64,000 bases of DNA from CAVVDT01 sp963747005 (lineage in GTDB: Bacteria > Pseudomonadota > Alphaproteobacteria > Rhizobiales > Aestuariivirgaceae): NCBI GenBank assembly GCA_963747005.1, contig CAVVDT010000005.1, forward strand, positions 109,732-173,731, in the 5' to 3' direction. The position numbers were made by a program, and so were the translations under genes. Positions 25,699 to 34,649 of the stretch are shown piece by piece; the first letter of the stretch is position 1, and every line of letters begins with the position of its first letter. The notes under the pieces are model-generated. The model saw nothing but the letters and a program-made list of their open reading frames with translations, was not told where the DNA came from and made no database searches.

Positions 25699-25873
25699 CG
25701 GGCTTTCGGGCCGTCATTGCGGAAGGACAGTGCTTGCGCGTGCCGTGGTCGCCGGACCGAACCGACGCAAGGGCCTTGCCTGCGCCTGTCCAGCGACCGA
25801 TGCCTGCGGGCAAGCGGTGGCCGGCGGCACAGGGCTCTGGCGCGGCCGCGTTCGGAGCGCTAAATTCGCGATC

Positions 25874-26269
25874 ATGCCGGATGTCGAAGATCTTCTCACC
25901 CAGGCCAAGGACCATTACGCGGCGCGCAATTTCAGCGAGACACTGCGCATCTGCGAACATCTGAAGGAAATCGCCCCGCATCGTCCCGAGCCGCACAACA
26001 TTATCGGCAAGGTTCACTACAGCCAGTTGAACTACAACGAGGCGCTGAAGCACTTCCAGCAGGCGCAAGACGTCGATCCCGATCACATCAATTCGGCCTG
26101 GAACGCCGGCAACGCATTGTTCTACCTGCGGCGTCTCGGCGAAGCCGTGTCGTTCTACAAGCGCGTGCTTGAACTGGAGGGCCCGGACCACCTTCACCGC
26201 CAGGCGAGGACCATGATTGCCCACATCGAGCGGGTGAGCGGGGTATCCGGCGCCGCGGCCGGCCGATGA
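25874..26269 (+). CDS. Small TPR-repeat protein
   Basis: 131 residues composed almost wholly of tetratricopeptide helices: LLTQAKDHYAARNFSETLRICEHL, KVHYSQLNYNEALKHFQQAQDVDPDH and AGNALFYLRRLGEAVSFYKRVLELEG. The ATG at 25874 fits the first helix; earlier codons in the frame are not TPR-like. Cytoplasmic scaffold by type; partner unknown. Two larger TPR proteins occur downstream at 28969 and 30788. Confidence 0.8.
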   Translation: MPDVEDLLTQAKDHYAARNFSETLRICEHLKEIAPHRPEPHNIIGKVHYSQLNYNEALKHFQQAQDVDPDHINSAWNAGNALFYLRRLGEAVSFYKRVLELEGPDHLHRQARTMIAHIERVSGVSGAAAGR

Positions 26270-26315
26270 AAGATCGCGGCAGCCGATTGAGCGGCCGACG
26301 CGAGGCCTGATCCGG

Positions 26316-26915
26316 TTACTCCTTGAGGCCGCCGGTGCCGAACTGGCGCGTGAAGGTTTCTTCGTCGCCGGCGGCCAGTAATCGCGCCTGGACGATCCAT
26401 TGCTCGCGCGCGATGCGTCCGTGGAACTTCAGGTGCTCATCAACCCAATCGATCTCGTCGGCGGTCCACATGGAAATCTGCTCATAGCGATAGATCCCCA
26501 GCCGATGCAACGTAAGCTCGATCTTGACACCAACGCCGGAAATGCGCTGCAGGTTGTCGCCACCTCCCTCCGGCGGAGCCGACAGGCCTTGCGGCGGCCG
26601 CGGCTTGCCGGTTGGCGTCCTTGATTGCTCGCGTGGTGCGGGCGCACTGGCAGACTCCGACGAACGGGACTGGGCTGCCGGCGGTTCAGGTGCAGCAGGT
26701 TCTGCCAATCTGGGAAGGGCTGGCGCCCTGGTGCCCGAGACATCGACGGACGAATGGGTCCAGCGATGCGGGCCGGGTACGGCTTCGGCCGCTGCCATGG
26801 CCAATGCATTGGCGCGGGCTCCGGCGAATATCGAATGCACGAGGCAGCCGATGATGCAGCCGATGAAAAAGGCCAGCAGCATCCAGAGAAGGAAATCGAG
26901 TGAGAGTGTGCCCAT
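26316..26915 (-). CDS. Membrane-anchored helix-hairpin-helix protein
   Basis: 199 residues: one N-terminal membrane helix (about 6-32), a Pro/Ala/Ser-rich linker (about 50-115) and a C-terminal helix-hairpin-helix-like domain, DNLQRISGVGVKIELTLHRLG then QISMWTADEIDWVDEHL. The latter resembles the domain often annotated as NADH-dehydrogenase-E-associated or flap-endonuclease-like. Its function is unknown. It follows a 42-residue membrane peptide gene by 41 bp on the same strand. Confidence 0.75.
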   Translation of the reverse strand: MGTLSLDFLLWMLLAFFIGCIIGCLVHSIFAGARANALAMAAAEAVPGPHRWTHSSVDVSGTRAPALPRLAEPAAPEPPAAQSRSSESASAPAPREQSRTPTGKPRPPQGLSAPPEGGGDNLQRISGVGVKIELTLHRLGIYRYEQISMWTADEIDWVDEHLKFHGRIAREQWIVQARLLAAGDEETFTRQFGTGGLKE

Positions 26916-26956
26916 GGGTTGCGTTCCCGTTAGCTGTTAACGCCGTTGCGATCCGG

Positions 26957-27085
26957 TCATTCGGCACCCGAACGCTTGTAAGTCGCCCATCCCACCAGGA
27001 ACCCGAGTCCCATGGCGGCGCTCAGCCACGTCCAGTTGTGCGCGGCAATGGCGAACATGTCGCCCCAGCCTCCGGCATTCTGCAT
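26957..27085 (-). CDS. 42-residue membrane peptide
   Basis: A short frame with an ATG at 27085 preceded by GGGGAGAG and a TGA at 26957. The product begins MQNAGGWGDMFAIAAHN, continues with a hydrophobic glycine-rich helix (LSAAMGLGFLVGW) and ends KRSGAE, giving a plausible single-span membrane protein. It lies just ahead of the helix-hairpin-helix gene and may be co-transcribed with it. Function unknown. Confidence 0.6.
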   Translation of the reverse strand: MQNAGGWGDMFAIAAHNWTWLSAAMGLGFLVGWATYKRSGAE

Positions 27086-27493
27086 CGCTTAACTCTCCCC
27101 TTCAGCCCCTTCAGTCGCGGCTCACCGATTCGACCTCCCGACACCGACTCACCGGCCTCACGAAGGCTGACGGCGTTCCGCAACGTCGTTATAAGAGGTT
27201 CACCCGGTGATGGCCAGCACGCCGCCACGCCGGCAAGATGTTAACGAAATGCTGCATTTACGGCCCATCATGGCACTTTCGTGCCCACATCGGCCCGCAG
27301 GAGCTCCCTCTATGTGGCATTTCGGACACAGCCGGGGAAATTCGCCCGCCACCCGCGTCACGGTTGTTGACCTTTGGTGGGCGAAAAGAGACAAGAAGAC
27401 ACGTGCGGTGCTGATCGTGCGGCCTCCAGATACCGGTTTGCAGGGGATTCGGGGGCAAACCACTGAACTTCAGAGATTGTGGGAGAAAAGATA
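27086..27493. other. Intergenic region with porin promoter candidate
   Basis: About 400 bp between divergent genes without a convincing gene. On the plus strand TTGACC (about 27367) followed after 17 bp by GACAAG is a possible porin promoter. A short GGCAC-TTTC-GTGCC hairpin lies near 27272. On the minus strand TTATAA near 27190 may be the -10 box for the small membrane peptide. The long leader before the porin is usual for a highly expressed outer-membrane gene. Confidence 0.35.
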
Positions 27494-28798
27494 ATGACGA
27501 ATACGAAGTGGCTCCGTCGGGCTCTTCTGGGTGGTGTGGCGCTCAGCGTCATGGCAGCCGGTGCGCAGGCCGACGAACTGAGCGCGCTCAAGGCTCAGCT
27601 TGAGTCCTTGCAGGCCCGCGTGAACACGCTCGAGACCCAGCCGGCCACGACAACCGTGCCGGATGGCGTGAGCCTGATCAGCTTTGCCCGTGGCCAGGGC
27701 ACCCTTGCCAACTGGGGTCCCGACCAGACTGCTCATGAAGGCACCCAGCCTGCTGATCGTGGTTTCACCATCAACGTGACCCCGACCGCCGACATGCCGG
27801 CGCCGGTGGCAGAGATCGTCGTCTATGGTTACGTCAAGGGCGACGTGATCTATGACTTCAATCACTTCGTGGGCGATTCCTTTGCGCCGTCGGCCCTTGC
27901 CTCCAGCCCGCGTAGGGAGAAGGACCATATCACGCTGCATGCCAAGCAGACCCGTTTCGGCATCAAGTCGAAGGTCGATACGGCCATTGGCCAGATCCGC
28001 ACCGTGGTCGAGGGTGACTTCTTCACCGGAACCAACACGTTCCGCCTTCGCCATGCTTACGGCGAATGGGACATCACCCCGAACTGGACGTTCCTGGCTG
28101 GTCAGACCTGGGATACCGCGGCCCTTCTGCCGATCGGCATCTCCACGGTTGACTTCTCGGGCCCGACCGGTCCGAGCTACGGTCGTCGCGCTCAGGTCCG
28201 CATCACCTATCATGACGGTCCGCTGTCGTGGGCGGTGGCCATCCAGCGGCCGACCAACAACACCAGCACCAACATGCCGGACGTGGCGTCGTACTTCCAG
28301 TATGACTTCCCGGGTGGCCATCAGTTCATCGTGACCGGTGACATCTCCGATTACCGCCGCATTTCCACGTCGGATATCGGATGGGCAGTTCAGGCTGGTG
28401 CCAACATCAACCTGGCCGACATGGCTTACCTGACGACCGGTATCGTTTATGGTCGTGGCCAGCCGCAGTCCCTGTACTGCGTCGGTGGTTGCGGTATCCT
28501 GCAGGTCGCCCCCGGCGGCGGCAAGGCGGTTGAGGCTCTGGGCTTCTCGGTTGGCCTGAGCTTCAACATCAACGACACGACCACGTTCAACACGGCTTTC
28601 GGCTACTTCGACAACATCAACAACATTGGTGGTGCCGGTGCCGAGAACACGGCGATGACGGTTCATGCCAACATCCTGTGGAAGCCGGTCAGCCAGATGC
28701 AGATGGGCTGGGAAGTGATGTGGGGCGAAGAGAAGTTCGTCGGTGGTGGCAAGCGCCACGACCTCCGCGCCCAGTTCGGCACCTGGTTCTACTTCTAA
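27494..28798 (+). CDS. DcaP-like trimeric outer-membrane porin
   Basis: 434 residues: a signal peptide ending AQA, a short coiled-coil (LSALKAQLESLQARVNTLE) and a beta-barrel that ends in the terminal Phe signature WFYF. GYVKGDVIYDFNHF and KQTRFGIKSKVDT match the DcaP/porin group, which lets small (often dicarboxylic) solutes cross the outer membrane. The ATG at 27494 follows GGGAGAAA. Codon use favours GGT, GTT and CGT more than its neighbours, as expected for a strongly expressed gene. A terminator follows at 28830. Confidence 0.87.
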   Translation: MTNTKWLRRALLGGVALSVMAAGAQADELSALKAQLESLQARVNTLETQPATTTVPDGVSLISFARGQGTLANWGPDQTAHEGTQPADRGFTINVTPTADMPAPVAEIVVYGYVKGDVIYDFNHFVGDSFAPSALASSPRREKDHITLHAKQTRFGIKSKVDTAIGQIRTVVEGDFFTGTNTFRLRHAYGEWDITPNWTFLAGQTWDTAALLPIGISTVDFSGPTGPSYGRRAQVRITYHDGPLSWAVAIQRPTNNTSTNMPDVASYFQYDFPGGHQFIVTGDISDYRRISTSDIGWAVQAGANINLADMAYLTTGIVYGRGQPQSLYCVGGCGILQVAPGGGKAVEALGFSVGLSFNINDTTTFNTAFGYFDNINNIGGAGAENTAMTVHANILWKPVSQMQMGWEVMWGEEKFVGGGKRHDLRAQFGTWFYF

Positions 28799-28829
28799 GA
28801 CTATCACCTGATAAGGCTTCGGCCTGAGG

Positions 28830-28863
28830 ACCGGCCCGCGGTAACCCCGCGGGCCGGTTTTTT
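28830..28863 (+). terminator. Rho-independent terminator after the porin gene
   Basis: An 11-bp GC stem (28831-28841 with 28847-28857), a five-base loop and six T residues. Confidence 0.9.
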
Positions 28864-28968
28864 GTGAATGGGGGCTTCGCTGCTTCCCGCCCTGCCCTTG
28901 ACACCTGTCGCCGAACGCGGAACAACCCACCGCATCGTCAAACACCCGGGCAAAGCACCTCAAACGCC

Positions 28969-30705
28969 ATGTCGATCAACCGCAAGATGCGGCGGGCATC
29001 CGCAAAATCCGGCGGCCCCGAACGCCTCCAGACGCCACAGCCGGTGCGCTACCCGCAAGTGCGCGCCGCGCTGGACATGGCCGGCCGGCTGCGCGACCAG
29101 CGAAGAACCGCGGAAGCATTCGATCTATGCCAGCGGGTGCTGCCGATCGAACCGCAGCATCCTGAAGTGCATTTCACCATCGCCACCATTCACGAAGCCC
29201 AGGGCGACCTCGTGAAGGCCGCCGCGGCCTACCGCAAGGTTCTGGAACTGGCACCCGGATTCCTGCCCGGGCTGGTCAACCTCGCCGCCTGCCTGACGGA
29301 AACCGGGGCCTATGCCGAGGCTCTCGCCATCTATGACCGAGGCTTGAAGCTGGCACCCGACAATCCGGTGATCCATCAGGGCCTGGCGCTGGCGCTTACC
29401 CAGCTGCGCCGTCACGACCTGGCGCTGGCGCAATACGAATTCCTGGCCAGCCGGCGTGGAGATTTGTTCGACCTGACGGAACTGGCAAGCGCCCGTGACC
29501 GGGCAGGCGATCCGGAAGGGGCGCTCAAGGCCTATCGCCAGGCCGTGAAGCTGATGGCCAACCCGGCCCCACTTCACGTTTCCATGGCCCGCGTGCAGCA
29601 GATGCAGGGCAATCGCGCGGCGGCCAGCCAGCACATCGAACAGGCGCTTGAGGCCGACCCGAACGATGGCTATGCCCATCTCGTCAAGGCCGTCTACTAT
29701 ACCGACGCCGACGAAATCGACGGCGAGATCGAGCGTATCCGCCAGGCGCTTGCCGCAACCTCCAGCAGACCTGTCGACATCGCCGCGTCACCTTTGAACT
29801 TCGCCCTCGGCAGGCTGCTCGAGCGGCGCGGCGACACCGCTGCGGCTTTCGAAGCCTATGCCACAGCCAACCGGTTGCTGGCGCCACTTCAGGTCAATGA
29901 CGACGGGCAGGTGCAAGCCAACGTGCGGCAACGCCTGGCCACGTTCGGCCCCGATAGGTTGAAAGAGCTTTCACGGTATGGCGATCCGACGTCGCAGCCG
30001 CTGTTCATCCTCGGCATGCCGCGGTCCGGCACCACGCTGGTCGAACAGATGCTTGCCAGCCACCGCGACGTCATGGGGCTCGGAGAACTCGAACTGCTGC
30101 CAAACCTGGCGGCAGGCCTCGCCCAGCCGAGCCCGCAAGCCATTGCCGATGCGGCCCGGCTGTATCTGCAAACCTTTCCCGCCAAGGCCCGCACGGCGCG
30201 CCGCGTGATCGACAAGTCGATCGGCTCATTCAAGCATATCGAATTGATATTGCTGATGTTTCCCAATGCGTGCCTGATTGCCTGCGAACGCCACCCAATG
30301 GACATCGCCTGGTCGATGTTCATCGAATATTTCAACAAGGACTCGATCGTCTACTCCTATGACCTCAAGCGCATCGCTCATCATCTGCGGCTGCACTGCG
30401 AGATCATGGACCATTGGGACAAGGTTCTGCCGGGGCGCATTCTGACGGTTCGCTACGAAGAGCTGGTGGCCGATTCCGAGGCGCAGGCGCGGCGGCTCAT
30501 CGAGCATGCCGGACTCGACTGGGATCCGCAAATCCTCAACTTTCACGAGAGCCGGCGCGTGGTGCGGACGGCAAGTCTTGAGCAAGTCCGCCGGCCCATC
30601 TATAAGTCCTCGGTCGGCAAATGGCGGAAGTTCCAACCCCACCTGCAAGCCCTGTCGCAGGACCTGGCGGATCTGATCGATCGCTACGAGAACAGCGGTC
30701 AGTGA
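28969..30705 (+). CDS. TPR-repeat sulfotransferase, paralogue 1
   Basis: 578 residues. The N-terminal two thirds are TPR helices (for example VHFTIATIHEAQGDLVKAAAAYRKVLELAPG); the C-terminal third is a sulfotransferase-3-type domain with the PAPS 5'-phosphate loop LFILGMPRSGTTLVEQML and a 3'-phosphate-binding HPMDIAWSMF segment. It would transfer sulfate from PAPS to a protein Tyr or a glycan. The ATG at 28969 is selected because the upstream codons cross the porin terminator. The gene at 30788 is a tandem paralogue with the same domain order. Confidence 0.87.
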   Translation: MSINRKMRRASAKSGGPERLQTPQPVRYPQVRAALDMAGRLRDQRRTAEAFDLCQRVLPIEPQHPEVHFTIATIHEAQGDLVKAAAAYRKVLELAPGFLPGLVNLAACLTETGAYAEALAIYDRGLKLAPDNPVIHQGLALALTQLRRHDLALAQYEFLASRRGDLFDLTELASARDRAGDPEGALKAYRQAVKLMANPAPLHVSMARVQQMQGNRAAASQHIEQALEADPNDGYAHLVKAVYYTDADEIDGEIERIRQALAATSSRPVDIAASPLNFALGRLLERRGDTAAAFEAYATANRLLAPLQVNDDGQVQANVRQRLATFGPDRLKELSRYGDPTSQPLFILGMPRSGTTLVEQMLASHRDVMGLGELELLPNLAAGLAQPSPQAIADAARLYLQTFPAKARTARRVIDKSIGSFKHIELILLMFPNACLIACERHPMDIAWSMFIEYFNKDSIVYSYDLKRIAHHLRLHCEIMDHWDKVLPGRILTVRYEELVADSEAQARRLIEHAGLDWDPQILNFHESRRVVRTASLEQVRRPIYKSSVGKWRKFQPHLQALSQDLADLIDRYENSGQ

Positions 30706-30787
30706 CCGGCTGCAACCGACGCTGTTTTACCCGCCATGGCGGGGGCAACGGTCATCGCAATGGCGAATTTCACAGTTACCTATATTG

Positions 30788-32656
30788 ATGTCCTCAATTC
30801 GAAGCAGAATAACCACTGACATGCAGTCCCCGGCTCAACTCGTAACGCAAGCCCGCAACCTCGCCCGGACGGGCTCGTACGATGCGGCGCGCTCGGCCTA
30901 TCGCCAGGCTATCGCCGCGATGCCGCGCAACCCCGAACTTCTGTTGGAGCTCGGTGTCCTTGCCGGACAGAACGGCGATTTCGCGGGCGCGCGCCGATCA
31001 CTGGAAAAGGCATTCAAGCTCGATCCCGAAGACCCCAACGCGCCCTTCAACCTCGGCCAGGTCGCCAAGGCGGAGGACCAGTACGATCGCGCCGTCCGCT
31101 TCTTCCGCCAGACGTTGCAGCTCGACCCGAGCTATCACGAGGCACGTGTGGACCTCGGCGAGTGCCTGCTGCTCGGCGGCAGGGCGGCGGAGGCCCTGCC
31201 GGTATTGAACGAAGCTGTGGAGGAGGCGCCGGATGATGCCTCTGCCCATCACTTACGCGGGCTGACCCTGTACGAACTGGACAGCAAGGCCGAGGCGGGC
31301 AACGCCTACAAGCGGGCACTGGAACTCGACCCGGGGCACGTCAAGTCCAAACTCTTTCTGGCGGAAATCGAGTCCGAGATCGGAACGTCCTGGGTTGCCG
31401 TCGATCTCATCGATGGTGTGGAAGCCGACGGCATGATGGCGCCGGAGAGTTTTGCGCTCGCTGCCCGCGTGCTGCATCGGGCCGGCGAATTGCGGCGGGC
31501 GATGTCTTATGTCGACAAGTCCCTTGAGGCGAAGGTGAACGTCAATTCGGCGTTGATGACGCGCGCCAACGTCGCCCGCGATCTTGGCCAGTTTGCGGCC
31601 GCCGAAGCCGACCTGCGCAAGCTGATCGACCACAATCCCGCCTGGTCTTACCAGCAACTGGGCATCATCTCGCGCCTGGAGCCGGAAGCCGAGGCCCGCA
31701 TCAAGCGCCTGGCCGGGAACACATCGGCATCATCCGACTCGCGTGCCCAAGCCAATTTTGCGCTTTACAGGCTTCTTGACCGTACCGGCCACCATGAGGC
31801 GGCCTTTGCGGCCTTGCAGCAGGCCAATCGCCTCAGGGCGGGTGCAGGGCGGGCGCCGAGTGGGCGCGACGCGACCATGGTCGACCGCATCATCGGCACC
31901 TTTTCACCCCGGTTCATGCACGAACGCGCTGCATGGGGGTTCCAGAAGCCTGGCGCGGTCTACATTTTCGGCATGCCGCGCTCAGGAACCACCTTGACCG
32001 AGCAGATCCTTGCTGCCCACCCGCGCGTCTTTGCCGGCGGCGAGCGTCACGACGTGATGCGCATGCGCGCCCAGATCGCCGGCTGGCCGGAAGGGTTCGC
32101 GACACTGACCGAGCAAGGCTGCGAGCGGATGGGGGCCGATCTGTACGGGAAGCTGACGGCGGGGACAGGCACTGAGGACCTGACCACCGACAAGGCGCCC
32201 GGCAACTATATGCTTGTGGGCCTTATCCGCTCCATTCTGCCCCAGGCCAAACTGATCCATGTCCGCCGCAATCCGGGCGACAACTTGCTGTCGTTGTTTG
32301 AGCAGGATTTCACTGCCAGTTTGAACTACGCCAACGATCTGGATGACATCGTCGAGACGTACAAATCGCATGTCCGCATCATGAAGCACTGGACTTCCAC
32401 CTGCGAGATACCCATACACACGGTCGACTACGATGCGCTGGTGGCCGACCCCGAGCCGCATATCCGTACCTTGCTGGATTTTGTTGGCTTGGAATTCGAC
32501 CCGCGATGCCTGAGGCCGGAAGAGGTGGAGCGAGAGGTGCGGACGGCCAGTGTCTGGCAGGTCCGGCAACCGATCAGTGCCGCTTCAAGCGGCCGCTGGC
32601 GACGTTATGAGCGGCAGTTGGCGCCCTATGTACGCGCGCTGGAGGAAACGCTGTGA
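30788..32656 (+). CDS. TPR-repeat sulfotransferase, paralogue 2
   Basis: 622 residues, TPR array followed by a sulfotransferase domain: VYIFGMPRSGTTLTEQIL is the PAPS loop and IHVRRNPGDNLLSLFEQDF the 3'-phosphate region; the C-terminal WQVRQPISAASSGRWRRYE matches EQVRRPIYKSSVGKWRKFQ in paralogue 1. An ATG at 30821 (MQSPAQLV) is an alternative start. The stop overlaps the GTG start of the lipoprotein protease gene (GTGA). Substrate unknown; export-independent, so probably cytoplasmic. Confidence 0.87.
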   Translation: MSSIRSRITTDMQSPAQLVTQARNLARTGSYDAARSAYRQAIAAMPRNPELLLELGVLAGQNGDFAGARRSLEKAFKLDPEDPNAPFNLGQVAKAEDQYDRAVRFFRQTLQLDPSYHEARVDLGECLLLGGRAAEALPVLNEAVEEAPDDASAHHLRGLTLYELDSKAEAGNAYKRALELDPGHVKSKLFLAEIESEIGTSWVAVDLIDGVEADGMMAPESFALAARVLHRAGELRRAMSYVDKSLEAKVNVNSALMTRANVARDLGQFAAAEADLRKLIDHNPAWSYQQLGIISRLEPEAEARIKRLAGNTSASSDSRAQANFALYRLLDRTGHHEAAFAALQQANRLRAGAGRAPSGRDATMVDRIIGTFSPRFMHERAAWGFQKPGAVYIFGMPRSGTTLTEQILAAHPRVFAGGERHDVMRMRAQIAGWPEGFATLTEQGCERMGADLYGKLTAGTGTEDLTTDKAPGNYMLVGLIRSILPQAKLIHVRRNPGDNLLSLFEQDFTASLNYANDLDDIVETYKSHVRIMKHWTSTCEIPIHTVDYDALVADPEPHIRTLLDFVGLEFDPRCLRPEEVEREVRTASVWQVRQPISAASSGRWRRYERQLAPYVRALEETL

Positions 32657-33474
32657 GACAATCGGCATGGATCGTTTTAGCCGCGGCATTGCTGGCCGGC
32701 TGCGTCACCACCAATAACCTCGGCAGCGAGCGCGTCATCAACGTGGAGGGCGATGCCAGCCCGGCGAGCATCCAGCTAACGCCGAGCATGAACCATCTGG
32801 TGATGGAGACGAGCCCCTCCTTCGTCACCCTGATCGTACATGAAGCCCAGCAACGCGGACGTATGGGCAGCGATTTATTGCCGGAAGCCCTCACCTCGGG
32901 CAGCGGGTTTGTCGTCGATCGGTCGGGCCATGTGCTCACTGCGGGTCATGTTGCGCTGGCAAAGGGCAACACCGTCGATGCCACCGGCGCTGACGGCAGA
33001 CTTTATCGTGGGCGCGTGGTCGATATCTCGCGCTCGCCGGACATGGCCCTGATCCAACTCATCGATTTCGCCGGTACGCCGGTCGAACCGGCAGCCAGTC
33101 CCTGCATGAGCCGCAACCAGCCGGTGTTTTCCCTTGGCAAGCCGCACGCAAAAGGTGATACCGCCCGCATCGGCTCGGTCGCCTCCATGAGTTTCGGGCG
33201 GCCGGTCAGCTATAGCGGCTTCGGCTACAACGACGCCATTGTTCTGGCGATGAGCACCCGGCGGGGCGAGTCCGGCGGCCCGGTTTTCAATGCCGACGGC
33301 GAGTTGACGGGCATGCTCGTCAGCACCCTGTCGGACGGCAACGGCAGGCCGCTCAATCTGGCCCATGCCATATCGACCAGCAATCTCGCCCGTTTCGTGT
33401 GTGCCGACACGAACTGCTCTGCCCGCTGGCGGGAGCTAACCCGGACCGATGCCAAAAGCTGCCCGGCAGCTTAG
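32653..33474 (+). CDS. Trypsin-like serine protease, predicted lipoprotein
   Basis: 273 residues. The signal peptide ends in the lipobox LLAGC (Cys17). The chymotrypsin-fold triad is visible: His in VLTAGHVAL, Asp in SPDMALI and Ser in RRGESGGPVF. It lacks a PDZ domain, so it is shorter than DegP. It would act in the periplasm, anchored to a membrane. The GTG start has a GGAGGAAA site and overlaps the stop of the sulfotransferase gene, implying co-expression. Confidence 0.85.
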   Translation: MRQSAWIVLAAALLAGCVTTNNLGSERVINVEGDASPASIQLTPSMNHLVMETSPSFVTLIVHEAQQRGRMGSDLLPEALTSGSGFVVDRSGHVLTAGHVALAKGNTVDATGADGRLYRGRVVDISRSPDMALIQLIDFAGTPVEPAASPCMSRNQPVFSLGKPHAKGDTARIGSVASMSFGRPVSYSGFGYNDAIVLAMSTRRGESGGPVFNADGELTGMLVSTLSDGNGRPLNLAHAISTSNLARFVCADTNCSARWRELTRTDAKSCPAA

Positions 33475-33501
33475 GGCCGATTGAATATCACGGGCGCAGC
33501 A

Positions 33502-34473
33502 TCACGGGATGAGCACTGTCGAACCGGTGGTCTTGCGCGCCTCAAGATCGCTGTGAGCCTGGACGGCGTCGGCCAGATCGTAGCGCTGGTTCACCTCGAT
33601 TTTCACCTTGCCGCTCGCCACCATGTCGAAGAGATCGGCGGTGTTGGCCTGCAGGGCCGCATCACTCGCCACATAGGTCATCAGCGTCGGGCGTGTCAGG
33701 TAGAGCGAGCCCTTGGCCGACAGGATGCCGAGATCGAAGTTGCGCACCGGTCCTGAGGCATTGCCGAAGCTGACCATCAGGCCGCGTGGCTTCAGGCTGT
33801 CGAGCGAGGCGGCCATGGTGGCCTGGCCGACGCCGTCATAGACCACCGGCACGCCCTGACCGCCGGTGATTTCGCGCACCCGCTTGGCAACATCTTCCTC
33901 GGCATAATTGATGACGTGGGCATAGCCGTGAGCGCGGGCAAGTTCGGCCTTTTCCGCAGACCCGACGGCGCCGATGGCGATGGCGCCGAGGGCCTTGGCC
34001 CATTGGCCGGCGATGAGCCCGATGCCGCCGGCAGCGGCGTGGATGAGGATCGCCTCGCCCTTTTTCACCTCATAGGTCTCGCGCAGCAGGTAGCGTACCG
34101 TCATGCCCTTCAGCATCATGGCGGCGGCCGTCTGGTCGTCGATGGCATCGGGCAGTTTCGATACGCGGTTGGCGGGGGCATTGCGCTGCTCGCTGTAGGC
34201 GCCGATGGGGCCGGCGCCGTAGGCGACGCGATCGCCCACCTTGAGATGGTTCACACCCTCGCCCACTTCTTCGACTACGCCTGCCGCCTCGAGACCGATT
34301 CCGGACGGCAGTGGCAAAGGATAAAGGCCGCTGCGGTGATAGGTGTCGATGTAGTTGAGGCCGATGGCGGTGTGCCTGATGCGGACTTGCCCCTTGCCGG
34401 GGGCGGCAAGGTCGACCGCTTCGAGCTTGAGGACCTCAGGGCCGCCGGCGGTGTGGAAACGTATGGCTTTCAT
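33502..34473 (-). CDS. NADPH:quinone oxidoreductase (QOR-type MDR)
   Basis: 323 residues, zinc-free medium-chain reductase. Family blocks: IGLNYIDTYHRSGLYPLPLPSGIG, MLKGMTVRYLL, and the NADPH loop HAAAGGIGLIAGQWAKALGA. One-electron or two-electron reduction of quinones in the cytoplasm. It stands alone, convergent with the protease gene and divergent from the aminotransferase. Confidence 0.92.
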   Translation of the reverse strand: MKAIRFHTAGGPEVLKLEAVDLAAPGKGQVRIRHTAIGLNYIDTYHRSGLYPLPLPSGIGLEAAGVVEEVGEGVNHLKVGDRVAYGAGPIGAYSEQRNAPANRVSKLPDAIDDQTAAAMMLKGMTVRYLLRETYEVKKGEAILIHAAAGGIGLIAGQWAKALGAIAIGAVGSAEKAELARAHGYAHVINYAEEDVAKRVREITGGQGVPVVYDGVGQATMAASLDSLKPRGLMVSFGNASGPVRNFDLGILSAKGSLYLTRPTLMTYVASDAALQANTADLFDMVASGKVKIEVNQRYDLADAVQAHSDLEARKTTGSTVLIP

Positions 34474-34649
34474 CTCGATGGCATCCTTTCAAATGGCGCG
34501 CGCCGCCGGCCCGATGACCGGCCCGCCTGGTCAGCGAGGTCGCTGACGGTCATTGCCAAGTCAATTTACCGGCTGCTAGTTTGATAACAAGGGGGCCGGA
34601 TGGATCATCCCGCCTGATGCCAATCCAATATCGAGCATGCTGCGGATCC

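Noticed and set aside
27260..27290. GGCAC-TTTC-GTGCC hairpin as a terminator or operator
   Set aside because: The stem is only 5 bp with no T tract and no second copy.
27470..28963. Minus-strand open frame opposite the porin
   Set aside because: Composition (Arg/Gly/His/Val) is that of an antisense shadow; it also crosses the porin terminator.
30716..30760. CCCGCCATGGCGGG palindrome between the sulfotransferase genes
   Set aside because: No T run follows, so it is not a typical terminator, and there is no second copy to suggest an operator.
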